64,000 nt of DNA, from assembly GCF_006440675.2 (NCBI RefSeq), contig NZ_CP083951.1, positions 3,815,501 through 3,879,500 on the forward strand, read 5' to 3'. The notes under the pieces were generated by a model. The model did no database searches. It saw only the letters and a program-made list of their open reading frames with translations, and was not told the DNA's origin. Shown piece by piece: positions 8,457-17,378 of this stretch (positions are counted from its first letter, which is position 1; each line of letters opens with the position of its first letter). The DNA is from Mesorhizobium sp. B2-8-5 (lineage in GTDB: Bacteria > Pseudomonadota > Alphaproteobacteria > Rhizobiales > Rhizobiaceae). A program made the translations under genes and the position numbers.

Positions 8457-8903
8457 TCAATGGCTCTCGAATTCGTCTTTCTCGTCGCCGAAGCCGTGCA
8501 TATAAAGCGCCCATTGCAGGCCGATGACGGCGCCCTTGACCGGCTGCAGCAGCACGAGCGCGAGAATGATGGTCAACGGCACCCAGATCAGCGCGTGCTG
8601 CCAGGTCGAGAGCGTGGTGGCGGCCTCCACCGCCATGAACGAGCCAACCACGATATGGCCGACGATGACGATGACCAGATAGGCAGGCAGGTCGTCCGCG
8701 CGATGGTGGTGCAGTTCCTCGCCGCAGACCTCGCACTTGTCCACGGGCTTCACGAAAGCGTGGAACAGCTTTCCCTTGCCGCAATGCGGGCAACGGCCGA
8801 GCATGCCGCGCTTGATCGCCGTCCACAGCGGGCGCGCGACGCGGCCTGAGTGGTGCTCGCCGCCGAAAACCTGTTCTTCCACCCGCAAATCGCCTGGCAT
8901 CAT
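8457..8903 (-). CDS. DUF983 membrane protein
   Basis: A 148-residue protein. Near the N-terminus CPHCGKGKLF and CEVCGEE form a four-cysteine zinc-ribbon-like pair, followed by two strong membrane helices (LPAYLVIVIVGHIVVGSF and HALIWVPLTIILALVLLQPV). This is the DUF983 layout, a small inner-membrane family of unknown function often near cytochrome oxidase or rnr genes. Tandem ATGs at 8903 and 8900 follow AGGAG; the second has better spacing. The start overlaps the rnr stop, indicating translational coupling. Confidence 0.88.
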   Translation of the reverse strand: MMPGDLRVEEQVFGGEHHSGRVARPLWTAIKRGMLGRCPHCGKGKLFHAFVKPVDKCEVCGEELHHHRADDLPAYLVIVIVGHIVVGSFMAVEAATTLSTWQHALIWVPLTIILALVLLQPVKGAVIGLQWALYMHGFGDEKDEFESH

Positions 8904-11206
8904 CTTCTCCTGCCGCGCGGACCGACGCGCGATTGCGACGCGCGGGCGCGGCCTTTGGCCTTGTGGAACGACCGCTTTGAGCCGGGCAGGGGCTTCGGGT
9001 CGGTCAGCATCTCGAAACGCATCGCGCCGGCCATCGGCGCGACCTCGATCAGCCGGACTTCGACGCGGTCGGCAAGCTGATAGCCTTTGCCAGTGCGTTC
9101 CCCGAACAGCGATCGGGCGGTTTCGTCATAGATATAGTAGTCGCCGCCCAGAGTTGACACCGGAATAAAGCCGTCGGCGCCGTACTGCGGCAATTGGACA
9201 AAGAGCCCCGCCTTGGTGACGCCGGAGATGCGCGCGTCGAACGTGTCGTTGACGCGCTCGGCGAGATAGGCGGCGATCAACCGGTCGACCGTATCGCGCT
9301 CGGCGGCCATGGCGCGGCGTTCCGTGGCCGAGATCAGGGCGGCGGCCTCTTCCAGCCTGTCCGCCTCCTGCTGCGTCAAGCCGCCGGGACCCAGACCAAG
9401 CGCCGCGATCAATCCGCGGTGCACGATCAGATCGGCATAGCGGCGGATCGGCGAGGTGAAATGTGCGTAGCGCCTGAGGTTGAGGCCGAAATGGCCGATA
9501 TTCTTCGGCGAATACTCGGCCTGGCTCTGCGAGCGCAGCACCACTTCGTTGACCAGCGCCTCGTTGTCAGCGCCGCGCACGCGCTCCAGGATGCCGTTGA
9601 ATTGGCTGGGCCGCATCTGCGCGCCGCGCGCCAGGGACAGGCTGAGCGTCTGCAGGAACTCGCGCAGCGATTCCTGCTTGGCGAGCGACGGCGCGTCATG
9701 GATGCGATAGACGAGCGGCTCTTTTCTGCCCTCCAGGGTTTCGGCGGCCGCGACATTGGCCTGGATCATGAACTCTTCGATCAGCTTATGCGCATCGAGT
9801 CGCTCCGGCACGGTGACCCGGTCGACCGTGCCGTCGGGCTTCAGCAGGATCTTGCGCTCCGGCAGGTCGAGCTCCAGCGGCTGGCGGGCGTCGCGGCCGC
9901 GCTTCAGCACCGCGTAGGCGTCCCAGAGCGGCTTCAGCACGCCATCGAGGATCGGCCGCGTCTTGTCGTCGGGCACGCCGTCGATCGCGGCCTGCGCCTG
10001 CGGGTAGGCGAGCTTGGCGGCCGACTTCATCATGACGCGGTGGAAGGAATGCCTGAGCTTTCGGCCTTCCGACGAAAAGGTCATTCGCACGGCGATTGCC
10101 GGCCTGTCCTCGCCTTCGCGCAGCGAGCAGAGATCGTTGGAGATGCGTTCGGGCAGCATCGGCACGACGCGGTCCGGAAAATAGACCGAATTGCCGCGCT
10201 TCAGGGCTTCGCGGTCGAGCGGCATGCCATAGCGCACATAGGCGGCGACATCGGCGATCGCCACGGTGACGACGACGCCTCCGGGGTTCTTCTCGTCCGC
10301 ATCGGGCGTGGCGAAGACGGCGTCGTCATGGTCCTTCGCGTCGGCCGGATCGATGGTCACCAGCGGCAGGTTGCGCCAATCCTCGCGGTGATCGAGCGTC
10401 GCCGGCTTCACCGCTTCGGCCTCGGCAATCACGTCCGCCGGAAAGACATGGGGAATGTCGTGGGCGTGGATGGCGATCATCGAGACAGCCTTCTCGCTGC
10501 TCAGCGATCCCAGCACCGCCAGCACTTTCGCCCTGGGCAGTCCGTAACGGGATGCCCGCGCCGGCTCGACCTCGACCAGGTCGCCGTTTTTGGCGCCGTT
10601 CTGGAATTCCTTGTCGACGATCAGCTCTGGCTGGCGCCGTTCGACCGGCTCGATGCGGAAAGTGCCGTCTTTCAGCACGCGGAAGACACCGAGCACCGCG
10701 TCGCTGCGCTTCTCGAAGATCTTCATCACCCGCCCGGTATAGGCGGGGCCTGACGGATCGTCGGTCGGGAAGGTCTTGGCAAGCACGCGGTCGCCGATGC
10801 CGGGCACCGGGCCGTTGGCGCCGCGCGAAATCCGAATGGCGATGACGGGCGGCGAGCCGTTGCCAGTGTATTCGTTCGGATGCGCCAGAAGCATGCCGTC
10901 ATCGTCGCGGCCGAAAATGTCGAGCACCGCGACATGAGGCACGGCGCCCGCGCGGGTGAGTCGCTTGCGCTCCTTGTTGAGGAGGCCCTCGTCCTGCAGG
11001 TCGCGCAACAGGTCTTTCAGCCAGATGCGGTCCTCGCCACGCAGCGCGAAGGCCTTGGCGATCTCGCGCTTGCCGGAGCGGTCGGGATTTTCGGCGATGT
11101 AGCGCAGGACCTCGTCACGCGAGGGACGGTAGTCGTCTTTGACCTTGGCCCTGGTGTCGGCGTGGCGCGGATCGCCGTGGCTTCTTCCGGAGATCCTGCG
11201 CGCCAC
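8900..11206 (-). CDS. rnr: Ribonuclease R
   Basis: A 768-residue 3'-5' exoribonuclease. Order: N-terminal winged-helix (about 25-90), cold-shock OB domains (about 95-245), RNB catalytic domain with the metal-binding IDPADAKDHDDAV (D286, D292, D294, D295), then a C-terminal S1 domain (about 645-725) and a basic tail rich in K/R. RNase R degrades structured RNA and takes part in rRNA/tmRNA quality control. It begins with GTG six bases after the topA stop, so it should be cotranscribed with topA. Confidence 0.95.
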   Translation of the reverse strand: MARRISGRSHGDPRHADTRAKVKDDYRPSRDEVLRYIAENPDRSGKREIAKAFALRGEDRIWLKDLLRDLQDEGLLNKERKRLTRAGAVPHVAVLDIFGRDDDGMLLAHPNEYTGNGSPPVIAIRISRGANGPVPGIGDRVLAKTFPTDDPSGPAYTGRVMKIFEKRSDAVLGVFRVLKDGTFRIEPVERRQPELIVDKEFQNGAKNGDLVEVEPARASRYGLPRAKVLAVLGSLSSEKAVSMIAIHAHDIPHVFPADVIAEAEAVKPATLDHREDWRNLPLVTIDPADAKDHDDAVFATPDADEKNPGGVVVTVAIADVAAYVRYGMPLDREALKRGNSVYFPDRVVPMLPERISNDLCSLREGEDRPAIAVRMTFSSEGRKLRHSFHRVMMKSAAKLAYPQAQAAIDGVPDDKTRPILDGVLKPLWDAYAVLKRGRDARQPLELDLPERKILLKPDGTVDRVTVPERLDAHKLIEEFMIQANVAAAETLEGRKEPLVYRIHDAPSLAKQESLREFLQTLSLSLARGAQMRPSQFNGILERVRGADNEALVNEVVLRSQSQAEYSPKNIGHFGLNLRRYAHFTSPIRRYADLIVHRGLIAALGLGPGGLTQQEADRLEEAAALISATERRAMAAERDTVDRLIAAYLAERVNDTFDARISGVTKAGLFVQLPQYGADGFIPVSTLGGDYYIYDETARSLFGERTGKGYQLADRVEVRLIEVAPMAGAMRFEMLTDPKPLPGSKRSFHKAKGRARASQSRVGPRGRRR

Positions 11207-11212
11207 GTCCCG

Positions 11213-13780
11213 CTATCCCTTCTTCGCCGCCCTGCGGAAGGGCTTTTTGCCGCCTCCGCCCTTAGCCTCCCTTTCGGCAATCAGGGTGAGCGCCTCTTCC
11301 ATCGTCACCGATTGCGGATCCTTGCCCTTGGGCAGCGTCGCATTGACCTTGCCGTAGTTGACATAGGGCCCGTATTTGCCGTCGCGCACGACGATCTTGC
11401 CGCCGCCGTCGGGATGGTCGCCAAGCTCCTTGAGCGCCGCAGGCGTGGCGCCGTTGCGGCCGCCCTTGCCCTTCTGCTGCTTCTCGGCGATCACCGAGAC
11501 GGCGCGGTTCAGGCCGATCGAGAACACGTCCTCGATGCTTTCCAGATTGGCATAGGTGCCATCATGCAGCACGAACGGGCCGTAGCGTCCGAGACCGGCC
11601 GAGATCATCTTGCCGGATTCGGGATGTTTTCCGACGTCACGCGGCAGGGCCAGCAGCGCCAGCGCCTTTTCGTGGTCGATCGACTCGGGCGTCCAGCCCT
11701 TGGGCAGGCTCGAGCGCTTGGCCTCCTTGCCTTCGCCGCGCTGGATATAGGGGCCGAAACGGCCGCTCCTCAGCGTGATTTCCTCTGCGGTGTAAGGATC
11801 CTTGCCGAGCAGCTTGACGCCGTCCTCGCCATTGCCGTTCTCGCCATTGGGATTGGCGGCGTCGCCGAGCTGGCGGGTGTAGGAACACTCCGGATAGTTC
11901 GAGCAGCCGACGAAGGCGCCGAACTTGCCGAGCTTCAGCGAGAGGTTGCCTGAGCCGCATTTCGGGCAAATGCGCGGATTGGAGCCGTCCTCGCGTTCCG
12001 GGAAGACAAGCGGCGCCAGTTCTTCGTTGAGCGCATCGAGCACGTCCGTGACGCGCAGTTCCTTGATGTCGTCGACGGCGCCGGAAAAATCCTTCCAGAA
12101 ATCGCGCAGCACGTCCTTCCAGGCGAGCTTGCCGTCGGAAATCTCGTCGAGCTTTTCCTCGAGCGAAGCGGTGAAATCATACTCGACATAACGCTCGAAG
12201 AAGCTTTCGAGGAAGGCAGAGAGCAGCCGGCCCTTGGCCTGCGGCACCAGCCTGCGCCGGTCGATGGTGACGTAGTCGCGATCCTCGAGCGTCTTCAGGA
12301 TCGCGGTGTAGGTCGACGGCCGGCCAATGCCCAGCTCTTCCAGCTTCTTGATCAGCGACGCCTCGGAGTAGCGCGGCGGCGGCTCGGTGGTGTGCTGGGT
12401 GGCGTTGATCGCCTGACGGGCGAGCTGCTCGCCGGAACGGATCTCGGGCAGACGGCGGCTCTCCTCGTCCTCCGCGTCCTCGTCCTTCTGGTCGGTATAG
12501 GCGGCGATGAAGCCGTCGAAGCGGATAACTGAACCGACGGCGCGAAGCTCGGCAGTGCGAGCGCCATTGACCGCCTCGATCTCGACCGTGGTGCGTTCGA
12601 TCTCGGCCGGCTGCATCTGGCTGGCGATGGCGCGCTTCCAGATCAGCTCATAGAGGCGGGCCTGGTCGGCGTCGAGATACTGCCTGACCGATTGAGGCGT
12701 GCGGTTGAAATCGGTCGGGCGGATCGCCTCGTGCGCTTCCTGGGCGTTCTTGGCCTTGGTGGTGTAGTAACGCGGCTTTTCCGGCAGGTATTTCGCGCCG
12801 AACTCGCTGACGATGGCGCTGCGGGCAGCCTCGATCGCCTCGGGCGCCATCTGCACGCCGTCGGTTCGCATATAGGTGATGAGGCCGGCGGTCTCGCCGC
12901 CGACATCCATGCCTTCATAGAGCTTTTGCGCCACCTGCATGGTGCGCGTGGCCGAGAAGCCGAGCCCGGAGGAGGCGGCCTGCTGCAGCGTCGAGGTGGT
13001 GAAGGGCGGGCCGGGATTGCGCTTGGTGGGTTTGGCCTCGACCGACAATGCCTTGAAGGTCGCGCCTTCCAGCATCGCCTTGATGTCGTCGGCCTGGGCC
13101 TTGTTGGCGATGTCGAGCTTCTGCAGCTTCTTGCCGGCAAAGGCGGTCAGCCGCGCTTCGAAACTGTCCTTGCGCGGCGTGTCGAGGATGGCAGCGATCT
13201 GCCAGTATTCCTCGCGGATGAAGCGTTCGATCTCGGATTCGCGGTCGCAGACCAGGCGCAGCGCCACCGACTGCACGCGGCCGGCCGAGCGGGCGCCCGG
13301 CAGCTTGCGCCACAGCACCGGCGAGAGCGTGAAGCCGACGAGATAGTCGAGTGCACGGCGAGCGAGATAGGCGTCGACCAGCGGCGCGTCGATCTGGCGC
13401 GGATTGGCCATGGCATCCAGCACCGAGGCCTTGGTGATGGCGTTGAAGACGACGCGGCTGACCGGCTTGTCCTTCAGCGCGCGCTTCTGCTTCAGGACTT
13501 CCAGCACATGCCAGGAAATCGCCTCGCCCTCGCGATCCGGGTCGGTGGCGAGGATCAGCCCGTCGGCATCCTTGACCGCCTTGGCGATGTCGGCGAGGCG
13601 CTTGCCCGACGCGGTGTCCACCGACCAGGACATGGCGAAGTCCTCGTCAGGGCGGACCGAGCCGTCCTTGGCCGGCAGATCGCGGACATGGCCGAACGAG
13701 GCCAGGACCTTATAGTTCTTGCCCAGATATTTGTTGATTGTCTTCGCCTTGGCCGGCGATTCGACGACGACGACGTCCAT
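11213..13780 (-). CDS. topA: DNA topoisomerase I (type IA)
   Basis: An 855-residue protein. The TOPRIM domain (residues 1-125) has E7 and the DPDREGE acidic triad (D80, D82, E84). The catalytic tyrosine is Y303 in GLITYMRTDG. One four-cysteine zinc finger (CPKC...CSNYPEC) follows around 585-620, then repeated topoisomerase C-terminal domains (three 'YGPYV/FGPYI/YGPFV' repeats) and a Lys-rich end. It relaxes negative supercoils. It is the first gene of the leftward run. In many rhizobia dprA precedes topA; no dprA is seen here. Confidence 0.97.
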   Translation of the reverse strand: MDVVVVESPAKAKTINKYLGKNYKVLASFGHVRDLPAKDGSVRPDEDFAMSWSVDTASGKRLADIAKAVKDADGLILATDPDREGEAISWHVLEVLKQKRALKDKPVSRVVFNAITKASVLDAMANPRQIDAPLVDAYLARRALDYLVGFTLSPVLWRKLPGARSAGRVQSVALRLVCDRESEIERFIREEYWQIAAILDTPRKDSFEARLTAFAGKKLQKLDIANKAQADDIKAMLEGATFKALSVEAKPTKRNPGPPFTTSTLQQAASSGLGFSATRTMQVAQKLYEGMDVGGETAGLITYMRTDGVQMAPEAIEAARSAIVSEFGAKYLPEKPRYYTTKAKNAQEAHEAIRPTDFNRTPQSVRQYLDADQARLYELIWKRAIASQMQPAEIERTTVEIEAVNGARTAELRAVGSVIRFDGFIAAYTDQKDEDAEDEESRRLPEIRSGEQLARQAINATQHTTEPPPRYSEASLIKKLEELGIGRPSTYTAILKTLEDRDYVTIDRRRLVPQAKGRLLSAFLESFFERYVEYDFTASLEEKLDEISDGKLAWKDVLRDFWKDFSGAVDDIKELRVTDVLDALNEELAPLVFPEREDGSNPRICPKCGSGNLSLKLGKFGAFVGCSNYPECSYTRQLGDAANPNGENGNGEDGVKLLGKDPYTAEEITLRSGRFGPYIQRGEGKEAKRSSLPKGWTPESIDHEKALALLALPRDVGKHPESGKMISAGLGRYGPFVLHDGTYANLESIEDVFSIGLNRAVSVIAEKQQKGKGGRNGATPAALKELGDHPDGGGKIVVRDGKYGPYVNYGKVNATLPKGKDPQSVTMEEALTLIAEREAKGGGGKKPFRRAAKKG

Positions 13781-13918
13781 GAGGTCTCTTAATCAGCTGT
13801 GAGGTGGCGGAAGAACTCCGCGACGCACGACGAAATCCCACTCTTTTCGTCGCTCACATGGCCGTGCTTTTGCAATCGGTCAAGGGGAGGCGGGCAATTT
13901 GGGAAGCGGTCGCCGGCA

Positions 13919-13937
13919 ATACACTCTTAGAGTGTAT
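13919..13937. promoter_or_regulatory. Perfect 9+1+9 palindrome, possible operator
   Basis: ATACACTCTTAGAGTGTAT is a perfect dyad (ATACACTCT / AGAGTGTAT) about 140 bases upstream of the topA start. It is AT-rich in a GC-rich setting, as expected for a dimeric repressor site. The binding protein is unknown. Confidence 0.45.
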
Positions 13938-14058
13938 GGCAAAGATCACATTTTTTGGGGATGGAGGCGTGCGCGCCTCGTATCACGCCGGGACGGCCTG
14001 TGCCGGCCAGTCGAGTCGAGGGACAGTGACGAGGCGCTGGCCCCGCCCGGAAAGATCG

Positions 14059-14091
14059 CTGGCCGCCAAATCAAACCAATTCGGCGGCCAG
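14059..14091 (-). terminator. Candidate terminator hairpin of the COG4315 gene
   Basis: CTGGCCGCC (14059-14067) pairs perfectly with GGCGGCCAG (14083-14091) across a 15-base loop. On the minus strand it is followed by AGCGATCTTTCC, so the T tract is poor. It lies about 33 bases past the stop of the gene at 14124-14501. Confidence 0.4.
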
Positions 14092-14123
14092 GCAGTCTTC
14101 CGCATGCCAGCGGTGGGAGAAAC

Positions 14124-14501
14124 TCAATCTGCCTTGACGACGTGCCAGGCGCCGGCAACGCCTTCGCCGGTCATGTCGCCGGCCTTCTTGTCCTTGACGA
14201 AGGTATAGACCGGCTTGCCGTCATAGGCCCACATCTTGCTGCCGTCGGTGCGGTCGACGATCGTCCATTCATCGTCGGCCTTGGCACCGGCCTCGGCCTT
14301 CAGCGGCGGCCAGTTGGCGGCGCATTTGTCGTAGCAGCTGGATTTGCCCTTCTTGTCCTTGTCGAACGTGTAAAGCGTCATGCCTTTGGCGTCGGTATAG
14401 ATCTTCTTGCCGCCGACTTCAGCTTCCTTCCATGCTTCGGCGGCATGGGACGCTGCGGTGCCGAGCAGAAGGGCGGCAAACCCGAGTGCGATCGATTTCA
14501 T
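14124..14501 (-). CDS. Secreted COG4315 protein (Yx(F/W)xxD repeats)
   Basis: A 125-residue protein with a signal peptide (MKSIALGFAALLLGTAASHA, cleavage after AHA/ASHA). Two family repeats follow: 'MTLYTFDKDKKGKSSCYDKC' and 'KPVYTFVKDKKAGDMTGEGV', with the mature-domain motif SxCxxxCAxxWPP. The family (COG4315, 'lipoprotein with Yx(FWY)xxD motif') is periplasmic and of unknown function; the CxxxC pair could bind metal or form a disulfide. The gene is read away from the adjacent ccdA, and the intergenic region between them is divergent. A redox link to CcdA is only an inference. Confidence 0.85.
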   Translation of the reverse strand: MKSIALGFAALLLGTAASHAAEAWKEAEVGGKKIYTDAKGMTLYTFDKDKKGKSSCYDKCAANWPPLKAEAGAKADDEWTIVDRTDGSKMWAYDGKPVYTFVKDKKAGDMTGEGVAGAWHVVKAD

Positions 14502-14666
14502 GACAATCTCCCTGAGAACGAGCGCACGGCAATCGCGCGCCTATTCCGACAACGCATTGGCGCGGCTGTTTCTTCCTTGGCGAAGCGGCGACGTGCCACA
14601 CAATGGTGATTGGCAGGCGCGCGCCCGCATCGCTATATCGACGCCAGCACAATCGGGACTCATTGG

Positions 14667-15413
14667 ATGGCATTGGACATCGGCTATGTCAGCGCGGTCG
14701 GAGCAGGGGCGATCTCTTTCCTGTCGCCTTGTGTGCTGCCGCTGGTGCCGCCCTATCTCTGCTACATGGCCGGCGTTTCGGTCGATGATTTCCGCGGCAA
14801 TCAAAGCGTGACGGCAAAGGAAGGCGCCCGCGGCGCGCTGCTTTATGCTTCCGTGGCCTTCGTGCTCGGCTTTTCCACCGTCTTCGTGGCGCTTGGGGCC
14901 GGCGCCTCGACCATCGGCCGCCTGCTGCGCGTCTGGCAGGAGCCGCTGGCGATGGCGGCGGGCGTGCTGATCATCATCATGGGCCTCAATTTCCTCGGCA
15001 TCCTGCGCATTCCGCTCCTGTCGCGCGAGGCGCGCTTCCAGTCGCAGGGCAAGCCTGCCAGCATGATCGCGGCCTATGTCATGGGGCTGGCCTTCGCCTT
15101 CGGCTGGACGCCTTGCATCGGCCCGGTGCTGGGGCCGATCCTGACTTTAGCCGGCGGGCGCGAGACTGTTGGCGAGGGCGCGCTGCTGCTTGCCGCCTAT
15201 TCGCTGGGCCTAGGCATCCCGTTCCTGATCGCGGCGCTGTTTTCCGGTGCCTTCATGCGTTTCCTCGGCAAATTCCGCGTCCATCTCGGCCGTGTGGAAA
15301 AGGCGATCGGCGCGCTGCTGGTCGTCGCCGGCGTGTTCTTCCTCACCGGCGGCGTGCAGAGCGCGTCGTATTGGCTGCTGGAGAATTTCCCGGTGCTGGG
15401 CCGGTTGGGGTAG
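14667..15413 (+). CDS. ccdA: Cytochrome c biogenesis protein CcdA-like
   Basis: A 248-residue protein with six membrane helices. The two essential cysteines are in ISFLSPCVLPLVPPYLCYMAG (helix 1) and GWTPCIGPVLGPILTLAGG (helix 4), the DsbD/CcdA signature. It passes electrons from cytoplasmic thioredoxin across the inner membrane to periplasmic thiol proteins used in cytochrome c maturation. ATG 14667 is preferred over an in-frame ATG at 14610, since the family starts just before helix 1. It stands alone, divergent from the COG4315 gene. Confidence 0.92.
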   Translation: MALDIGYVSAVGAGAISFLSPCVLPLVPPYLCYMAGVSVDDFRGNQSVTAKEGARGALLYASVAFVLGFSTVFVALGAGASTIGRLLRVWQEPLAMAAGVLIIIMGLNFLGILRIPLLSREARFQSQGKPASMIAAYVMGLAFAFGWTPCIGPVLGPILTLAGGRETVGEGALLLAAYSLGLGIPFLIAALFSGAFMRFLGKFRVHLGRVEKAIGALLVVAGVFFLTGGVQSASYWLLENFPVLGRLG

Positions 15414-15439
15414 CGGTCCGGCGTCCGTTTTGTGAGTCG

Positions 15440-16567
15440 TCAGAAATGAGGCTCGACACGCTGGAAAACGCAAATGGTCTTGAACCCATCAGCAAGCGGC
15501 CGGACGAGGACAGCGGTGGGGCGCTGGTCCCGGTTGGAAGGTTGGGCCAGCAAGTAAAGCCGTCCATCGATCCGCTGCGTATCGAAGTGCACGTAGCGCC
15601 GGCTTACATTCGGGTAGAGGCGGGGGAGTTGGCCTGATATGACGCTCCATCCCGAGGGCAATTCGTCCGAAAACGTGTCGCCGCCGTCAAGCATACTCTC
15701 TTTCAAGACTGTCGATGGATCAGCCGCGAGCGGCGCCAAGAGCATGACATCGCCGTCGAAATAATGATTGGTTCCACTCCAGCGGACAAGCTTGCGACGC
15801 ACGCCGGGCGAGACCTCGATCGTCGCCACCTTGATGTCGAGATTTTGCTGCGCGGTGTCCGTGGGAAAGACGTTGGCGTTGTCGTTCGTGGAGGTGCTGA
15901 CGTTCTCAAATCCTTCCTGTCGAAGACGCAGGAATTTTCGACAAAGACGCGGCTCAGTCGTTCCATGCGTCAGCAATATGGTGCCAACCGGTGGCCGGCG
16001 ACCCGGCGGCGCATATTCGACGCGATCGACCTTGTACCGGTTCAGTTGGAAAGGCTCATCCAGGCAGACAATGGGTCCCTTGTCCGGCGCCTCGTCTCCG
16101 ACGACATGACAATAGCTAAGCCGATCCGGCCTGATCACCATCCCGATCAGCCAGCGCTTTTTGTCCGTCGCGTAGCCAGGCTTCCACTCTTTGCGCGAAA
16201 AAATCTTTCGCTTCGCAATCCAAAGGCTGAAGAAGGCTGGCGGATCGGCGCCGCCCTGACCATACCCAAAAGCCTGGTCTTGCCCATCACGGAGGCGGAT
16301 CGTCCAGCCATTGACCATGGTGCAATTCGATCGACCCGTGGTAGGCGTCGCCGATAATCCCTGATCGACGCTGGTGGGCAGTCGGCGATACCCGACCGGA
16401 TCTTCGTCCATCGTCAGCGTAAAGCGGATCAGCGCGACGTTACGGCCGGGTTGGCAAACAACCTCGGCATGCGGAGTGGTGTAATCGGCCCGAGCCGTGC
16501 CCGGACAGATCGATATGAAAATGAAAAAAATAAACACGGCGAAAGCTTCAAAGCCGTGGCTCAACAT
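15440..16567 (-). CDS. Secreted protein of unknown function
   Basis: A 375-residue protein. Residues 1-27 (MLSHGFEAFAVFIFFIFISI, then CPGTARA) form a signal peptide or membrane anchor; the mature part has six or so cysteines scattered (CQPGRN, SNCTM, SYCHVV, PIVCLDE, PRLCRKF, KTICVF), suggesting disulfides in the periplasm. I recognise no domain. Base composition looks less GC-rich than the neighbours, with AT-rich codons such as ATA and AAA, and a very AT-rich start region, hinting at acquisition. It converges on ccdA and is divergent from the SnoaL-like gene. Confidence 0.7.
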   Translation of the reverse strand: MLSHGFEAFAVFIFFIFISICPGTARADYTTPHAEVVCQPGRNVALIRFTLTMDEDPVGYRRLPTSVDQGLSATPTTGRSNCTMVNGWTIRLRDGQDQAFGYGQGGADPPAFFSLWIAKRKIFSRKEWKPGYATDKKRWLIGMVIRPDRLSYCHVVGDEAPDKGPIVCLDEPFQLNRYKVDRVEYAPPGRRPPVGTILLTHGTTEPRLCRKFLRLRQEGFENVSTSTNDNANVFPTDTAQQNLDIKVATIEVSPGVRRKLVRWSGTNHYFDGDVMLLAPLAADPSTVLKESMLDGGDTFSDELPSGWSVISGQLPRLYPNVSRRYVHFDTQRIDGRLYLLAQPSNRDQRPTAVLVRPLADGFKTICVFQRVEPHF

Positions 16568-16795
16568 CTGAAGCCTTTCCTTCAGTGCACGCCGGCGCCA
16601 TAAACGGGGCGGCCAGATGAATGATGACGACGGTATCTAACACAAACTTTTCCCGAAATTTCTGCAATACCAAGGACCACTGAGAAACTGTTGGAAAATT
16701 TCGTGCGTGGGCGGTTGGCTCGATACCCAGATCGGAACGATGCCGAAAAGCCGACGTTGCCGAATCGCAAGCACAACATCGATAGCGAGGCGATA

Positions 16796-17233
16796 ATGGT
16801 AGCCAAAGCGGACGTGCAAAAGTTCTTCAAGACCTACGAGAAGGTCTACAACGACGCGATCGCCGGCAATGTCGACATGGACGATTTTGGAGCTATGTAT
16901 TCGACCGGATTTGTCTCGGTCACCCCGGTTGGCGTCATGGTCGGCGAGAACGGCAAGAAATTTCAAGATACGATGAGGAAGGGTTTTGAAGCCTATCGGG
17001 CGATGGGCAGCAAGACGATGACCTGCAAGGATGTCTCGGTGACGGCCATCGATCAGGACCGTTGCGTGGCCAAGGTAGAATGGTCGGGCGAATACGAACG
17101 CAAGGACAAAAGGCTCGTGACCATCGATTTCGAAGTCGATTATCTCGTCGAAAGGCGCCAAGGCAGCCTGAAGGTGTTTGGCTGGATCGCCGGCGACGAG
17201 CAGGCGGAATTCAACAAGCACGGGCTGTTGTAA
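16796..17233 (+). CDS. SnoaL/NTF2-like protein
   Basis: A 145-residue protein that looks like a cone-shaped NTF2/SnoaL fold: N-terminal helices (VQKFFKTYEKVYNDAIAGN), then 'FGAMYSTGFVSVTPVGVMVG', then several beta strands ending 'VTIDFEVDYLVERRQGSLKV' and 'FGWIAGDEQ'. Members are enzymes or binding proteins; no catalytic residues can be assigned. ATG 16796 is preceded by GCGAGG nine bases upstream; the longer in-frame start at 16691 is not family-like. It lies between an orphan secreted gene and a tRNA-like fragment. Confidence 0.65.
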   Translation: MVAKADVQKFFKTYEKVYNDAIAGNVDMDDFGAMYSTGFVSVTPVGVMVGENGKKFQDTMRKGFEAYRAMGSKTMTCKDVSVTAIDQDRCVAKVEWSGEYERKDKRLVTIDFEVDYLVERRQGSLKVFGWIAGDEQAEFNKHGLL

Positions 17234-17306
17234 GCTCTGCCCGTCGGATTTGGTCGTGGACCAGCTGATTAAGAGTCAGCCGCTCCACCATCTCACCGGA
17301 ATTTAA
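17234..17306 (-). pseudogene. Degenerate tRNA-Lys(CTT)-like fragment
   Basis: On the minus strand, GAGC (D stem), GCTGA-CTCTTAA-TCAGC (perfect anticodon stem and loop, anticodon CTT) and TGGTC (variable region) match a bacterial tRNA-Lys. The D arm is GGTGAGATGGTGGAGC against the normal GCTCAGTTGGTAGAGC pattern. The T loop (CCAAATC) lacks TTC, and the putative acceptor strands (TTAAATT and GGCAGAG) do not pair. It is therefore not a functional tRNA, but looks like a decayed or partial copy, as left at integration sites. Confidence 0.55.
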
Positions 17307-17308
17307 CC

Positions 17309-17334
17309 GCATTGGTGCAGCATAGCACCAATGC
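17309..17334. other. Perfect 10-bp stem-loop upstream of glmU
   Basis: GCATTGGTGC, loop AGCATA, GCACCAATGC. It lies 45 bases before the glmU start, with no T tract on the plus strand. It may be a leader hairpin of glmU or part of the decayed element next to it. Confidence 0.5.
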
Positions 17335-17378
17335 TAAATGTGCCTTGATTCCAAACCTTTTCATACGGTTGCCCCTAT

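Larger units (their letters stand above)
13781..14123. other. Intergenic region upstream of topA
   Basis: This 343-base stretch must carry the topA promoter on the minus strand. It contains the 19-base palindrome at 13919-13937 and a GC hairpin at 14059-14091. Open frames crossing it have no family resemblance or ribosome-binding sites and look non-coding. Confidence 0.6.

Noticed and set aside
9194..10753. 519-residue open frame on the plus strand
   Set aside because: It is antisense to rnr throughout. The composition (H/R/Q-rich) is that of a GC-rich shadow frame, with no family match or ribosome-binding site.
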